This document shows, in pieces, positions 34,921 through 45,700 of a DNA stretch of 64,000 nt (the first letter of the stretch is position 1; each line of letters starts with the position of its first letter). Both the position numbers and the translations under genes were made by a program. The stretch spans positions 62,001 through 126,000 of the forward strand of contig NVUQ01000002.1 of assembly GCA_002401955.1 (NCBI GenBank). The letters are read 5' to 3'. The notes under the pieces are model-generated. The model saw nothing but the letters and a program-made list of their open reading frames with translations. It was not told where the DNA came from and ran no database searches. This DNA is from Flavobacteriales bacterium. Its GTDB lineage: Bacteria; Bacteroidota; Bacteroidia; Flavobacteriales_E; Vicingaceae.

Positions 34921-35764
34921 GCTAATTGAATGCCCTAGAGATGCTATGCAGGGTTTACACGATTTTATTCCCACAGAAACAAAAGCTGCTTACATTAACC
35001 AGTTGCTTAAAGTTGGCTTCGATACTATCGATTTTGGAAGCTTTGTCTCTCCGAAAGCCATTCCTCAATTAAAAGATACAGCAGAAGTTTTATCTAAATT
35101 AGATTTATCTTCAACAAAAAGTAAATTACTGGCTATTGTTGCCAACCAGCGAGGTGCAATTGATGCTTGTGCTTATAAAGAGATTAGTTATCTAGGTTTT
35201 CCATTTTCTATTTCTGAAACATTTCAACAACGCAACACCAATTCTTCTATTCAAGAATCACTAGAACGAGTGGCAAGTATTCAAAATTTTTGTGCTCAGA
35301 ACCACAAAGAGCTAGTAGTATACATTTCTATGGCTTTTGGCAATCCTTATGGTGATGTTTGGAACAGTGATATTGTAATGGAATGGACAAAGAAGTTAGC
35401 TGATTTAGGAGTTAAAACTATTGCGCTATCCGATACTATAGGAGTCTCCAACAAAGAGAATATCAGTTATTTGTTTGAAAATATTATTCCTGAATTTAAA
35501 GATGTGGAAATTGGAGCTCATTTACATACAACACCAGATACTTGGCACGAAAAAGTTGAAGCTGCCTACCATCATGGATGCAGAAGATTTGATGGAGCGA
35601 TTAAAGGCTTTGGAGGTTGCCCAATGGCAACAGACGATTTAACAGGCAATATGCCTACTGAGAATATGATTACCTATTTTAATGAAAACAATGTTGATCT
35701 AAACCTAGATTTACACCATTTCAGCGAGAGCTTAAATCAAGCTTTAAAAGTTTTTCCGAGTTAA
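34913..35764 (+). CDS. hydroxymethylglutaryl-CoA lyase-like protein (HMGL superfamily)
   Basis: The 283-residue TIM-barrel protein starts with [10 protein letters not shown], the metal- and substrate-binding block of the HMGL family, and contains [18 protein letters not shown] and [11 protein letters not shown] with the metal-binding His pair. Glycine-rich KGFGGCPMA carries the conserved Cys. It matches HMG-CoA lyases, which cleave HMG-CoA to acetoacetate and acetyl-CoA in leucine breakdown. The 8-bp overlap with pyrD couples two genes of unrelated pathways. Confidence 0.88.
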   Translation: MVKLIECPRDAMQGLHDFIPTETKAAYINQLLKVGFDTIDFGSFVSPKAIPQLKDTAEVLSKLDLSSTKSKLLAIVANQRGAIDACAYKEISYLGFPFSISETFQQRNTNSSIQESLERVASIQNFCAQNHKELVVYISMAFGNPYGDVWNSDIVMEWTKKLADLGVKTIALSDTIGVSNKENISYLFENIIPEFKDVEIGAHLHTTPDTWHEKVEAAYHHGCRRFDGAIKGFGGCPMATDDLTGNMPTENMITYFNENNVDLNLDLHHFSESLNQALKVFPS

Positions 35765-35843
35765 TTATTTTATTATCATAACAAGAATTAATACTTGTTA
35801 ATAATCAGCCATTCAACTTATTCTATTTTTATCCATTAATAAT

Positions 35844-35851
35844 TACATTTG
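35844..35851 (+). promoter_or_regulatory. predicted promoter box of the B12 operon (TACATTTG)
   Basis: TACATTTG fits TAnnTTTG and would start transcription near 35857, just before the riboswitch fold. Confidence 0.6.
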
Positions 35852-35860
35852 CACTATTAT

Positions 35861-36010
35861 TGGTTGCCGAATTACTTGGCATTAATAGGGAATGAGGTGT
35901 AATTCCTCAACTGTGCCCGCAGCTGTAAGCTCTGCAAGTTTTTACAATAAGTCACTGACTAAACCTCGGGAAGACGTAAAAATATGGAGTAAGTCAGAAG
36001 ACCTGCCATT
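35861..36010 (+). promoter_or_regulatory. cobalamin riboswitch
   Basis: The sequence holds the B12-box core GCCCGCAGCTGTAAGC (about 35917-35932). It is preceded by AATAGGGAAT and a CCTCAACTGT segment and followed by the closing AAGTCAGAAGACCTGCC (about 35991-36007). The order and spacing fit the cobalamin riboswitch family. Downstream, CTCGA/TCGAG (about 36017-36030) and other short stems before the start codon may form the expression platform. It should repress the five genes that follow when adenosylcobalamin or a similar cobalamin is plentiful. The exact ends are approximate. Confidence 0.93.
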
Positions 36011-36141
36011 AATATCTCGAGTAATCGAGAAAAGCTTTCGGGGTTAAAGGCGAAGTAAATCTTCACTTTATATCTTTTAATGAAACGACTTTAATCGTTT
36101 CTGAATTAATTTATTGTTTAACCTCATTTAAAACTAAAGTG

Positions 36142-37863
36142 ATGAGAAAAATTTACAAATTGGCAAGTGGCTTAGCTTGTCTTGGATTAATGTTTTCCAC
36201 AATAAACATTAACGCACAATCAGTTTCTGATTTTGAATCATTAACATTAAGCCCAAACACCTATTGGGATGGCTCTGATTTATCTGGGTTAACAACACCA
36301 AAAACTTTTACTACAGATTTTATGAGCGGTGATGCATCGTTTAACAATGTTTTTGATACAGCTTTTGGTGGCCCAGGTTATTGGTCCGAAGGATTTGCTC
36401 AATCCACCTATACTGATTCTATAACATCGGGTTCAGGAAATTTATACAGTTCTAGAGCTGGAAGTGGCAACGCTTCTCAAACCTACTTGGTAGCTAAAAA
36501 CAATACAAAAATTACTTTAAAAAATGCAGCAACAGATACTGTTGTTTCAGGTATTTACATTACCAATAGCACTTATGCAGCCAACAGCATGAGAGATGGT
36601 GATTCTTTTGCTAAAAAATTCGGTGGTGTTTCAGGAAATGATGCCGATTGGTTTTTGCTAACTATAAAAGGAATTGATACTACTGGTGCAATTACAACAG
36701 ATAGCGTTGATTTCTATTTAGCAGATTTTCGTTTTGCTACTAACTCTCTAGATTACATTGTTAAAGATTGGCAATATGTAAATCTAGCTTCTTTAGGAAA
36801 TGTAACAGCATTAACTTTTACACTTACATCTTCTGATGTTTCTGGTATCTGGATGAATACTCCAACATTCTTCTGTATAGATGACATTACCCCTATTAGT
36901 GCAACATTAATAGATTTTGAAGATTTGGGTTTCACGGTAGCTGATTCAGCATGGGATGGGGCTGATTATACTGGTGTACCAGATGATTTAACTTACAGAA
37001 CTACTTTTTCTGATTCCGATGCTGACTTTAAAAATGTATGGAATATTGGATGGGGCGGTTACTGGGAATCGGGATTTGCTTACTCAAGCAAAACAGATTC
37101 AGTAACATCTGGTTATTTAAACACTTATAGTGCTAGAACTGCTATAGGATATAACAATTCTTCTAATTACTTGATTTCTAAAAACAAAACTAAAGCTTAT
37201 TTAACTGGAACAGCCGCAAACAACACCCTTAGTGGTCTTTATGTTACCAATACAACTTATGCTGCTAATAGCATGAGAGATGGTGATTTTTTCGGGAAAC
37301 AATTTGGATCAGTTAATAACGCATCAGGCAACCCTGATGGAACAAATGGTAATGATTGGTTCCTATTAACAATTAAAGGGTATTCTGGAGGAAACATTAC
37401 TACAGATAGTGTTAATTTTTATTTAGCTGATTATCGTTTTACTAGTAGTGCTCAAGATTATATAGTAACAGATTGGCAGTGGGTTGATTTAACTTCTTTA
37501 GGGGCTGTAGATAGCTTGTCATTTATTTTAACATCTAGTGATGTTGGTCTATACGGAATGAATACTCCCGCATTTTTTGCTCTAGACAATTTAAACGACC
37601 AAACAGTTTCTGTGAATGAGTTGAATGATAAGTTGAGTTTTTTAATCTACCCTAATCCAGCTAATGAAAATGTATTTGTTAGTTTAAATAGCAATATCAC
37701 TGAATTGCAAATAATAGATGTTACAGGAAAAACTGTTAGAATTGAAAAAGATTTGTTTGCAGGAACACATAACATTAATTTAGAGAACTTAAAATCAGGT
37801 ATTTATCTTGTTAAGATAATGTCTGAAAACCAAATTAAAATAGAAAAATTTATTAAACAATAA
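36142..37863 (+). CDS. secreted protein with two DUF4465 domains and T9SS sorting signal
   Basis: From ATG 36142 (GTG 36139 directly precedes it) the 573-residue product has a signal peptide ending ININAQ. Two homologous DUF4465 modules lie at about 30-255 and 260-475. Each has YWDGSDLSGL or its counterpart, YWSEGFA/YWESGFA, TYAANSMRDGD, DWFLLTIKG and FYLADFRF/FYLADYRF. A type A sorting signal ends the protein. As first gene under the B12 riboswitch, it probably binds cobalamin or a carrier form at the cell surface. Binding itself is inferred, not shown. Confidence 0.85.
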   Translation: MRKIYKLASGLACLGLMFSTININAQSVSDFESLTLSPNTYWDGSDLSGLTTPKTFTTDFMSGDASFNNVFDTAFGGPGYWSEGFAQSTYTDSITSGSGNLYSSRAGSGNASQTYLVAKNNTKITLKNAATDTVVSGIYITNSTYAANSMRDGDSFAKKFGGVSGNDADWFLLTIKGIDTTGAITTDSVDFYLADFRFATNSLDYIVKDWQYVNLASLGNVTALTFTLTSSDVSGIWMNTPTFFCIDDITPISATLIDFEDLGFTVADSAWDGADYTGVPDDLTYRTTFSDSDADFKNVWNIGWGGYWESGFAYSSKTDSVTSGYLNTYSARTAIGYNNSSNYLISKNKTKAYLTGTAANNTLSGLYVTNTTYAANSMRDGDFFGKQFGSVNNASGNPDGTNGNDWFLLTIKGYSGGNITTDSVNFYLADYRFTSSAQDYIVTDWQWVDLTSLGAVDSLSFILTSSDVGLYGMNTPAFFALDNLNDQTVSVNELNDKLSFLIYPNPANENVFVSLNSNITELQIIDVTGKTVRIEKDLFAGTHNINLENLKSGIYLVKIMSENQIKIEKFIKQ

Positions 37864-37865
37864 GA

Positions 37866-38849
37866 TTGAAACTAGCAATTACTATATGTTTTAGTTTACT
37901 ATTATCTAGTAAATTATTTGCTCAAATTATGGCGGGGCCTTATGCTCCTCCTGTTGGGCAAAACGGTTGCACGGCTATACATAAAGACTCTTCTGTTTTT
38001 GTAGGATGGGCAACAATCTCAACTATATCTAGAGGGTGGATGGATGTTAGCAACATCGCTTTAGGGAAAGCGAATATTGGTAACGATACTTCGGCTACAA
38101 ATAAATCTGGTGTAAACGGAGTAGTTAGTTTAGGTGATAATGGTAGTGCTACTTTAACATTTAACGGGAAGATTTATGATGGGCCTGGAGCAGATTTTGC
38201 AGTTTTTGAAAACTCTTTTGATGGTTTGTTTTTAGAATTGGCTTTTGTAGAAGTAAGTTCTGATGGTATTAACTTTTATCGATTTGATGCCCAATCGTTA
38301 ACCGATACCTCTATTCAAACGAGTAGTTTTGGCAATACGGACGCCACTAACCTTTATAATTTAGCAGGCAAATACCGCTCTCAATACGGAACTCCATTTG
38401 ATTTAAATGAGTTAACCGGGATAACTGGACTTGACATCAATAATATTACACATGTAAGAGTTGTTGATGTTGTAGGGGATATCACTGAATCTTATGCCAC
38501 TTATGATGCCCAAAACAGACCTATAAATGACCCTTGGCCTACTCCGTTTGCTTCTGGTGGTTTTGATTTAGATGCTGTTGGCGTTATCAATTATACACCA
38601 ACATCAATAAATGAAGAGGGTAACACTATTTATCTTTCTATTTACCCTAACCCTGCTGTGGATATAGTTTATTTTAATGTTGATCCAGAGAAAAATTACA
38701 CTTATCGTTTAACTAATATAAGCGGTAGCATACTTTATAGTGGTAAATTACAACATCAACTAGATGTTAGCCAATTAAAAGCTGGAATTTACTTTATCCA
38801 CATCTCTTCTAAAGATCAATTGGTAGTAAAGAAAATCATTAAAAAATAA
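37866..38849 (+). CDS. secreted cell-surface protein with T9SS signal in the B12 operon
   Basis: Translation starts at TTG 37866, 2 bp after the previous stop, and a signal peptide (KLAITICFSLLLSSKLFAQ) begins at once. The 327-residue protein has a globular domain with GWATISTISRGWMDV, GPGADFAVFENSF and LAFVEVSSDGINF, followed by a type A sorting signal from IYPNPAVD. Related proteins recur next to cobalamin-linked TonB receptors in Bacteroidota, which supports a capture role. No enzyme motif is seen. Confidence 0.82.
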   Translation: MKLAITICFSLLLSSKLFAQIMAGPYAPPVGQNGCTAIHKDSSVFVGWATISTISRGWMDVSNIALGKANIGNDTSATNKSGVNGVVSLGDNGSATLTFNGKIYDGPGADFAVFENSFDGLFLELAFVEVSSDGINFYRFDAQSLTDTSIQTSSFGNTDATNLYNLAGKYRSQYGTPFDLNELTGITGLDINNITHVRVVDVVGDITESYATYDAQNRPINDPWPTPFASGGFDLDAVGVINYTPTSINEEGNTIYLSIYPNPAVDIVYFNVDPEKNYTYRLTNISGSILYSGKLQHQLDVSQLKAGIYFIHISSKDQLVVKKIIKK

Positions 38850-38852
38850 CTT

Positions 38853-40739
38853 GTGAAAGCTTTTTTATTCATTGCCATACTAGTTTTATCGTTATGGCAA
38901 ACAGCTTTTTCACAAGAAACTAAAGATACTTTAACGATTAAAACTGTAGAAGTTGTTGCAGAAAGAATTCCAGAGGCTTATAAAACCACAGAATTTGATT
39001 CTTCAGCAATTAATCAATCTGCGAACTTGTCCGAACTACTACAAGAGCACTCTCCTGTTTTTGTAAAAACTTATGGTTCTGGAGCTTTATCAACAGTCTC
39101 ATTTAGAGGTACAGGAGCTTCTCATACTCAGGTGTTATGGAATGATATCAGTTTAAACTCGCCTATGAATGGGCAAATTGATTTCTCGCTCTATCCTACT
39201 CTATTTTTCAATAATGCAGAACTGCATCATGGAGCAAGTGGCTTAATAGATGGCAATGGTGCTTTGGGGGGAAGTGTGCATTTGAGTAATAAAACCAACT
39301 ATAACAAAGGATTAAATGTTGGACTTCAGCAATCTATTGGAAGTTTCAATAGCTATAACACTGCTTTAAAACTAGGTTTCTCAAACAAAAAATGGTTTAC
39401 AGAAACTCAGCTCTATTACAACACAAGTAAAAATAATTTCGAATACATAAATATAGCATTACAAGAAGAGGCTGCAACTAATCAAAGCAATGCAGCACTT
39501 CAACAATATGGGTTTCAGCAAGCTATTTATAGGAAATTAAAAACAGGAGAGATTGGAGCACGTTTGTGGTATTTTAATAGCGATAGAATGCTGCCTCCAA
39601 CTATGCAAGCAAGCTTAAATGATGAAAACCAACAAGATGAATCTCTTAGAATTCTATTGGATTGGAAAGGCTTAGCAGGAAACCTTCAGTACAAATGGGT
39701 AAATGCATTGGTAAAAGATCAATTAATTTACACGAATAAATTGGCAAACATCAATTCCAGTAGTAATAGCTATTCAGTTAATAGTAAGATTATTACCAAA
39801 TACTACTTAAAGAATAGATTTATGCTAAGCAATAATGTTTCTGTTAAATATGAAGCTGCCAAAGCTGATGGTTATAACAATGAACACAACCGTACAAACT
39901 ACACTTGGCTACTTGGTTTAAGCAAGAACTTTAAACGCCTCAATATTGATGTGTTTAATCGATTTGCACAGATTGGAGAAAATACTCAGGTTTTTTCACC
40001 AAGCATTGGAGTTAATTACGGATTCTTAAAACAGAAACAGTTAAAACTTAAAGCCAATGCAGGAATTAATTACAACTACCCTACTTTTAACGACTTATAC
40101 TGGAGTCCTGGAGGGAATGTTAATCTTAAGCCAGAACATGCTGAAATGGCTGAATTTGGAATAAGTTATGATTACAAACTGAAACAAACCACAATGGCAA
40201 TTGAGGCTACTGGATTTTACTCCTATGTTTATGATTGGGTTATTTGGCAACCTACATCAGATAACTTTTGGAGCCCGACCAACTTAAAAGAGGTTGAAAA
40301 TAAAGGCGTTGAGTTGAGCTTAAGAATTAAAACAAACATCAACAAGTTAAAGTTAATGGCAAATGCCAATTATAGCTATACCATGAGCACCAATATGAAA
40401 GCTAAAAATGAGTTTGATAATGCTGAGAATAAACAACTTTTATATGTTCCTTATCATAAAATGAATTATGTTGTAAGAGCTATAATCAAAGGTTATACAT
40501 TGAGTTACAACTATAATTATACTGGAAAACGCTTCACTTCTTCTGACAATAACTGGTATTTACCAGCTAATTTTATTTCTGATATTAGCTTGAGTAAAAA
40601 GTTTAAAACAAGCAATAAGACTAGTTTTAGCGCTTCTTTTAAAGTAAATAATTTACTTGACCAAGATTATCAATCCATTGCTTGGCGACCAATGCCCGGA
40701 AGAAACTATTTAGGAACACTAACTTTTCAGTTTAATTAA
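38853..40739 (+). CDS. TonB-dependent receptor, BtuB-like
   Basis: The 628-residue outer-membrane receptor starts at GTG 38853, 3 bp after the previous gene, with a signal peptide ending TAFSQ. A TonB-box-like TIKTVEVVA precedes a plug domain (about 25-150: LSELLQEHSPVFVKTYGSGALSTVS, the classic RGTGASHTQVLWND). A barrel of ~480 residues ends in Phe-Asn (LGTLTFQFN). Placement under the cobalamin riboswitch and beside a YncE-like lipoprotein points to B12 import, as for BtuB. The start of the next gene overlaps by 1 bp. Confidence 0.92.
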   Translation: MKAFLFIAILVLSLWQTAFSQETKDTLTIKTVEVVAERIPEAYKTTEFDSSAINQSANLSELLQEHSPVFVKTYGSGALSTVSFRGTGASHTQVLWNDISLNSPMNGQIDFSLYPTLFFNNAELHHGASGLIDGNGALGGSVHLSNKTNYNKGLNVGLQQSIGSFNSYNTALKLGFSNKKWFTETQLYYNTSKNNFEYINIALQEEAATNQSNAALQQYGFQQAIYRKLKTGEIGARLWYFNSDRMLPPTMQASLNDENQQDESLRILLDWKGLAGNLQYKWVNALVKDQLIYTNKLANINSSSNSYSVNSKIITKYYLKNRFMLSNNVSVKYEAAKADGYNNEHNRTNYTWLLGLSKNFKRLNIDVFNRFAQIGENTQVFSPSIGVNYGFLKQKQLKLKANAGINYNYPTFNDLYWSPGGNVNLKPEHAEMAEFGISYDYKLKQTTMAIEATGFYSYVYDWVIWQPTSDNFWSPTNLKEVENKGVELSLRIKTNINKLKLMANANYSYTMSTNMKAKNEFDNAENKQLLYVPYHKMNYVVRAIIKGYTLSYNYNYTGKRFTSSDNNWYLPANFISDISLSKKFKTSNKTSFSASFKVNNLLDQDYQSIAWRPMPGRNYLGTLTFQFN

Positions 40740-41782
40740 TGAGGTTACTTCTATACATATCAACCATTCTACTCTTATTCTCATGCTCTAAAAAAGAGCT
40801 CGGCCCACAATGTGTTGAGTGTGATGATGATTTTACTGAAACTGAACTATCTGATCTATTAATTACTAATGAGGGTACTTTTGGCTGGAGTAACGGATCT
40901 GTATCATTATATAATCCTTCTACTCAAAATGTATCTCAAAATGTATTTTCTCAAGCAAACAGTGGTAACGCACTTGGAGATGTAGTTCAATCCATCACTC
41001 AAATAGACAACAAAGCTTATATCGTCATCAACAATTCCAGCAAAATTGAAGTGGTAGACATCAATAGTTTTAGTTCAATAGCTACTATTACAGGGTTTAC
41101 CTCGCCTCGTTATATTTTACCAATAAGCACCAATAAAGCTTATGTAACCGACTTATACTCTAATTCGATACAGATAGTTGATTTGATAAGTAATTCTATT
41201 TCTGGGAGCATTGCATTAAGTGGCTGGACCGAAGAATTGCTTTTGCATAATGATACAGTTTATGTTTGCGATGTAAGCAATGATAATTTACTCATTATTA
41301 ACCCAAACAATAACACATTAATAGATAGTGTTAAGCTTGGAGTACAACCCAACAGTATTGTAAAAGATCAGAATAATAAATTATGGATTATGTGTGATGG
41401 TGGATTTAATGAAAGTAATCCTAAACTGATTAAATTCAATCCTCAAACAAGAACAATAGAAAGCACATTTATTTTTCCTTCTGTTTCAGAATCGCCAGGT
41501 AATTTAAAAATAAACGCTACAGCAGATCACCTTTACTTTATTAATTCTAATGTTTATAGAATGAGTATTAATGATATTTCTTTACCCTCATCTCCTTTAA
41601 TCACCAGTAACAGTAATGTTTATTATGGTTTAGGAATTGATCCTATTAATGAAGATGTTTATGTGTCTGATGCGATAGACTATGTTCAAAACGGTTTGGT
41701 TTTTAGGTATTCAAAATCAGGGAATTTAATCCATCAATTTAATACTGGCATTATTCCAGGGGAGCTCTTATTTATTCAATAA
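40739..41782 (+). CDS. YncE-like beta-propeller lipoprotein, probable BtuG-type B12 binder
   Basis: The 347-residue protein has a lipoprotein signal with lipobox LFSC (Cys16). A seven-bladed propeller-like domain follows, with repeats such as KAYIVINNSSKIEVVDI, KAYVTDLYSNSIQIVDL and TVYVCDVSNDNLLIINP. In Bacteroides, BtuG is a propeller lipoprotein that binds B12 very tightly and caps BtuB; the pairing and order here match. Overlaps of 1 bp with both neighbours indicate tight coupling. Assignment to BtuG rests on architecture and context. Confidence 0.82.
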   Translation: MRLLLYISTILLLFSCSKKELGPQCVECDDDFTETELSDLLITNEGTFGWSNGSVSLYNPSTQNVSQNVFSQANSGNALGDVVQSITQIDNKAYIVINNSSKIEVVDINSFSSIATITGFTSPRYILPISTNKAYVTDLYSNSIQIVDLISNSISGSIALSGWTEELLLHNDTVYVCDVSNDNLLIINPNNNTLIDSVKLGVQPNSIVKDQNNKLWIMCDGGFNESNPKLIKFNPQTRTIESTFIFPSVSESPGNLKINATADHLYFINSNVYRMSINDISLPSSPLITSNSNVYYGLGIDPINEDVYVSDAIDYVQNGLVFRYSKSGNLIHQFNTGIIPGELLFIQ

Positions 41783-42483
41783 TGAAGAAGAAAGAAGCCA
41801 TAGTAATGTCATGGAGCGGAGGAAAAGACTCCTCTTATGCTTTATATCAAATCTTAAAAGAAGATAAATATGAAGTAAAATACTTACTCACTAATATTTT
41901 TAAACCAAACAAAAGAGTTTCCATGCATGGAGTTCCTGAATCCTTAATAAAAGAACAGGCAAATAGTATAGGGATACCTTTAATAACGCTTTACATTGAA
42001 GAGAAAACACACGATGAGTATGATCTGAAAATGAAGGAAATGCTTTTAAAGTTTAAATCAGAAGGAATTCAAACAGTAGCTTTTGGAGATATCTTTTTAG
42101 AAGATCTTAGAACATACAGAGAAGAACGATTGGCTGAAGTTGATATGAAAGCCCTATTTCCGTTATGGAAAAAAGACACCAAAGTATTGTCTCAACAATT
42201 TATTGATGAAGGCTTTAAAACGCATATTTGTAGTATTGATACAGCTAAAATGCCAACAGATTTAATAGGGATAGATTATTCTAATTCTTTTTTATGCCAA
42301 TTACCTAAAGAAATAGACCCTTGTGGAGAAAATGGTGAGTTTCATAGTTTTTGTTATGATGGCCCTATTTATAAAAAACCAATTGACTTTCAAAAAAATG
42401 GAATTGTAACCAAAATCTACAAACATAACCATCAAGAATATCATTATTTATTTAGTGATATACACTTAAATATACCAAATTAA
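41782..42483 (+). CDS. Dph6-type ATP pyrophosphatase (adenine nucleotide alpha hydrolase)
   Basis: The 233-residue cytoplasmic protein has the PP-loop SGGKDSSYAL (from residue 12) and the family blocks FGDIFLEDLR, ALFPLWKKDT and DPCGENGEFHSF, as in diphthine-ammonia ligase relatives. Bacteria do not make diphthamide, so another ATP-dependent amidation is likely. It overlaps the BtuG-like gene by 1 bp and is last in the riboswitch operon. A role in cobalamin or cobyric-acid side-chain amidation or remodelling is a guess worth testing. Confidence 0.88.
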   Translation: MKKKEAIVMSWSGGKDSSYALYQILKEDKYEVKYLLTNIFKPNKRVSMHGVPESLIKEQANSIGIPLITLYIEEKTHDEYDLKMKEMLLKFKSEGIQTVAFGDIFLEDLRTYREERLAEVDMKALFPLWKKDTKVLSQQFIDEGFKTHICSIDTAKMPTDLIGIDYSNSFLCQLPKEIDPCGENGEFHSFCYDGPIYKKPIDFQKNGIVTKIYKHNHQEYHYLFSDIHLNIPN

Positions 42484-42756
42484 CTTTTTCACTTCATTTA
42501 TTTTTGTTTATTTAAAAAATAAATCCATCCTATTTTATTAATAATTTAACCGATTGTTAAAAAATAACAACACCCATACACATTCATTATTGTGTCGATT
42601 AATTAGGTTTAAAACCAAGGCTTTTGGTATGGATATATTAGTTTGTAGACCAACTAGTTATTAACAATTGTTGATAAACTTTCCAAGGTTTTGTAAAGCA
42701 TAAGCATTAATTTAACGGTTGAACTAACTAAAACTAAACTAACTAAATCAACTAAA

Positions 42757-45700
42757 ATGAATAAAATTTCTTTTATTATCTTTTCTGTATTTTTCTCAAG
42801 TTTTGTGTTTGGACAAAATTCTAAACAAAAACCTATTCAACAAGATCTTCGTCAAAATTTACTGACAGAAGAATACAAAGAATTATCATCAATTGCCATA
42901 GATAACGCTCAACGGACACCAAGTGGACATATAAGGTGTATGACTGCTGAATCTGAAAAAATAAAAGCCTCTCTTTATCCGAACTATCAGACTGAACAAG
43001 ATTTTGAAGCTTGGATTAATATTAAAATTAATGAAATAAAGAAAAACCCTAACCAAGCAAAAAAGGCTGCTAGAAACATTCCTGTAGTTGTTCATGTACT
43101 TTATAACAATGCGACTCAAAACGTTAGCATGGCTCAAGTACAAGATCAAATTAGAATTATGAATGAGGATTTTGATGCGACTAATGCTGATTTTTCTAGT
43201 GTTCCTGCTGCATTCACCTCTTCTGTAGGTAGTATGGATATTCAATTTTGCTTAGCTGCAGTAGACCCTAGTGGAAACCCTACTAATGGAGTCGATAGAA
43301 TATCTGTACCCGTAAATTCCGTTTCTGATTCAGATATTGAAACTAATTATGGTTTAAATAATATGTGGGACCCTACAAAATACCTTAATATCTTTGTTGG
43401 AAATATTTCAGGTGGTCTTTTAGGTAAAGCTGTTTTTCCTGTAGGATCAGGTTTAGCAGGAATGCCCGGAGGTGGAGCTCCTGCATATGATGGTGTAATG
43501 ATAGGTTATACTTGTTTTGGAAGTATTGGTACTGCTCAGGCTCCTTATAACTTAGGAAGAAGTGCTTCGCATGAAATAGGTCATTGGTTAGGATTACGAC
43601 ACATTTGGGGAGATTCCAACTGTGGTAATGATTTTTGTAATGACACTCCTACGCAACAAGGTTCAAACTTTGGTTGTCCTAATTACCCTCAAACAAATTG
43701 TTCTTCATCTAATATGTTTATGAATTTTATGGATTATGTAGATGATGTATGTATGTACACTTTTTCTAACGATCAAAAATTAAGGATGGATGCTGTTTTA
43801 TCCAATTCACCTCAAAGAGTTGAATTACTCACTTCAACAGCATGTGTTCCTCCAAATGCTGATGATGCTGGAATATCTACCATTATAAGCCCTACTAGTA
43901 CAGTATGTGGAATCACCTCTTTTGACCCTGAAGTTACCTTAACAAATTTTGGAAACAATACAATTAGCTCTGTTAACATTGACTATTATATTGATGCCAA
44001 CACACCAACAACTTACAATTGGACGGGAACGCTAGCTCAAGCTGCAAGTGTAAATGTTGTATTGCCAACAATGTCATCAAGTATTGGTGCTCATACCTTT
44101 ACCGCTACAACTGATTTACCTAATGGTGCTACTGACGGAAATACTGCTAACGATGGCACTACTTCTAACTTTACTATTGCTAATGGTACCGGGATAACAC
44201 TTACTTTAAATACGGATTGCTGGGGTTATGAAACCTATTGGAAACTAGATGATGCTACACCTTCTCTTATTTATTCTAATGGAAACGCTGCCATCCCTCC
44301 TGGAGGTGGTCAAGCTGCAACTAATGCTGGTGCCGGAGCTCTTGCAGATCAAGCTACAATTACTGAAAACTGGTGCCTAGCCGATGGATGTTATGATTTT
44401 ACTATTTATGACGATTGGGGAGATGGATTAGAAGGTACTGCTGCTGGTTTAGGTTGCACAATAGATGGAGATTACACGATTACTGAAGATGGAACAGGAA
44501 CTGTACTTGCTAGTATGATTGCTGTTAATTTTGGAAATTCTGAAACACAAAATTTCTGTATCTCCTCATGTACTTCTAGTGCAGGAACAATGGTAACTAG
44601 CCCAACCTTATCATTGTGTGGCCCTGGTGCTCAAACTGCTACGGCAAATGGTGATGAAAATTTAGATGGAACTGATGTTATCGAATACTATATTCATGAT
44701 AATGCTGGAACAACTTTAGGAACTGTTTTAGGAACAAATAATACACCAGTCTTTTCTTATGGTGGAGCAATGGTTTACGGAACAACCTATTACATTTCTG
44801 CCGTTGTTGGAAATAATAATGGTTCTGGTAATGTTGATATAAATGATGCTTGCTTATCTGTAGCTTCAGGAACTCCTGTTGTTTGGAATAATCCAACTAC
44901 ACCAACATTTACTCAAGTAGCTTCAATTTGTACAGGTGATGCATTATCAGCTTTGCCTACCACTTCTAATAATAGCTACACTGGTACTTGGTCTCCAGCT
45001 TTAGACAATACCACTACAACATTGTATACATTTACTCCTGCAGGAGGGCAATGTGCCTCAACAGCAACAATGACCATTACAGTAAACAGCACACCTTCAA
45101 CACCTACATTTACTGCGGTAGCTGCTATTTGTAATGGTGATGCACTTTCTGCTTTGCCAACTACTTCTAATAATAGTTACACTGGTACTTGGTCTCCCAC
45201 TTTAGATAATACTTCTACTACACTATATACATTTACACCTACTGGCGGACAATGTGCTACTACAACTACAATGTCTATTACTGTAAACCAACCCGTAGCT
45301 CCAGCTTTCACACAAGTTGCTACTATTTGTTCAGGTGATGCACTTTCTGCTTTGCCAACTACTTCTAATAATAGTTATACTGGTACTTGGTCTCCCGCTT
45401 TGGATAATACCTCTACTACACTATATACATTTACACCAACTGGTGGACAATGTGCTACTACAGCTACAATGACTATTACAGTTAACCAGCCCGTAACTCC
45501 AGCTTTCACACAAGTTGCTACTATTTGTTCAGGTGATGCACTTTCTGCTTTACCAACTACATCTAATAATAGTTACGCTGGTACTTGGTCTCCTGCTTTG
45601 GATAATACCTCTACTACACTATATACGTTTACACCAACTGGTGGACAATGCGCTTCTACAGCTACAATGACCATTACTGTTAATCAGCCCGCAACTCCTA

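Noticed and set aside
36139-36141. GTG start for the DUF4465 gene
   Set aside because: An ATG follows directly and begins the signal peptide.
42484-42756. Possible small gene or second riboswitch before the metalloprotease
   Set aside because: No frame, riboswitch core or strong fold is visible; it is probably a plain promoter region.
42889-43245. Minus-strand frame of 118 codons inside the metalloprotease gene
   Set aside because: It is antisense to a clearly coding catalytic domain and has no protein-like features.
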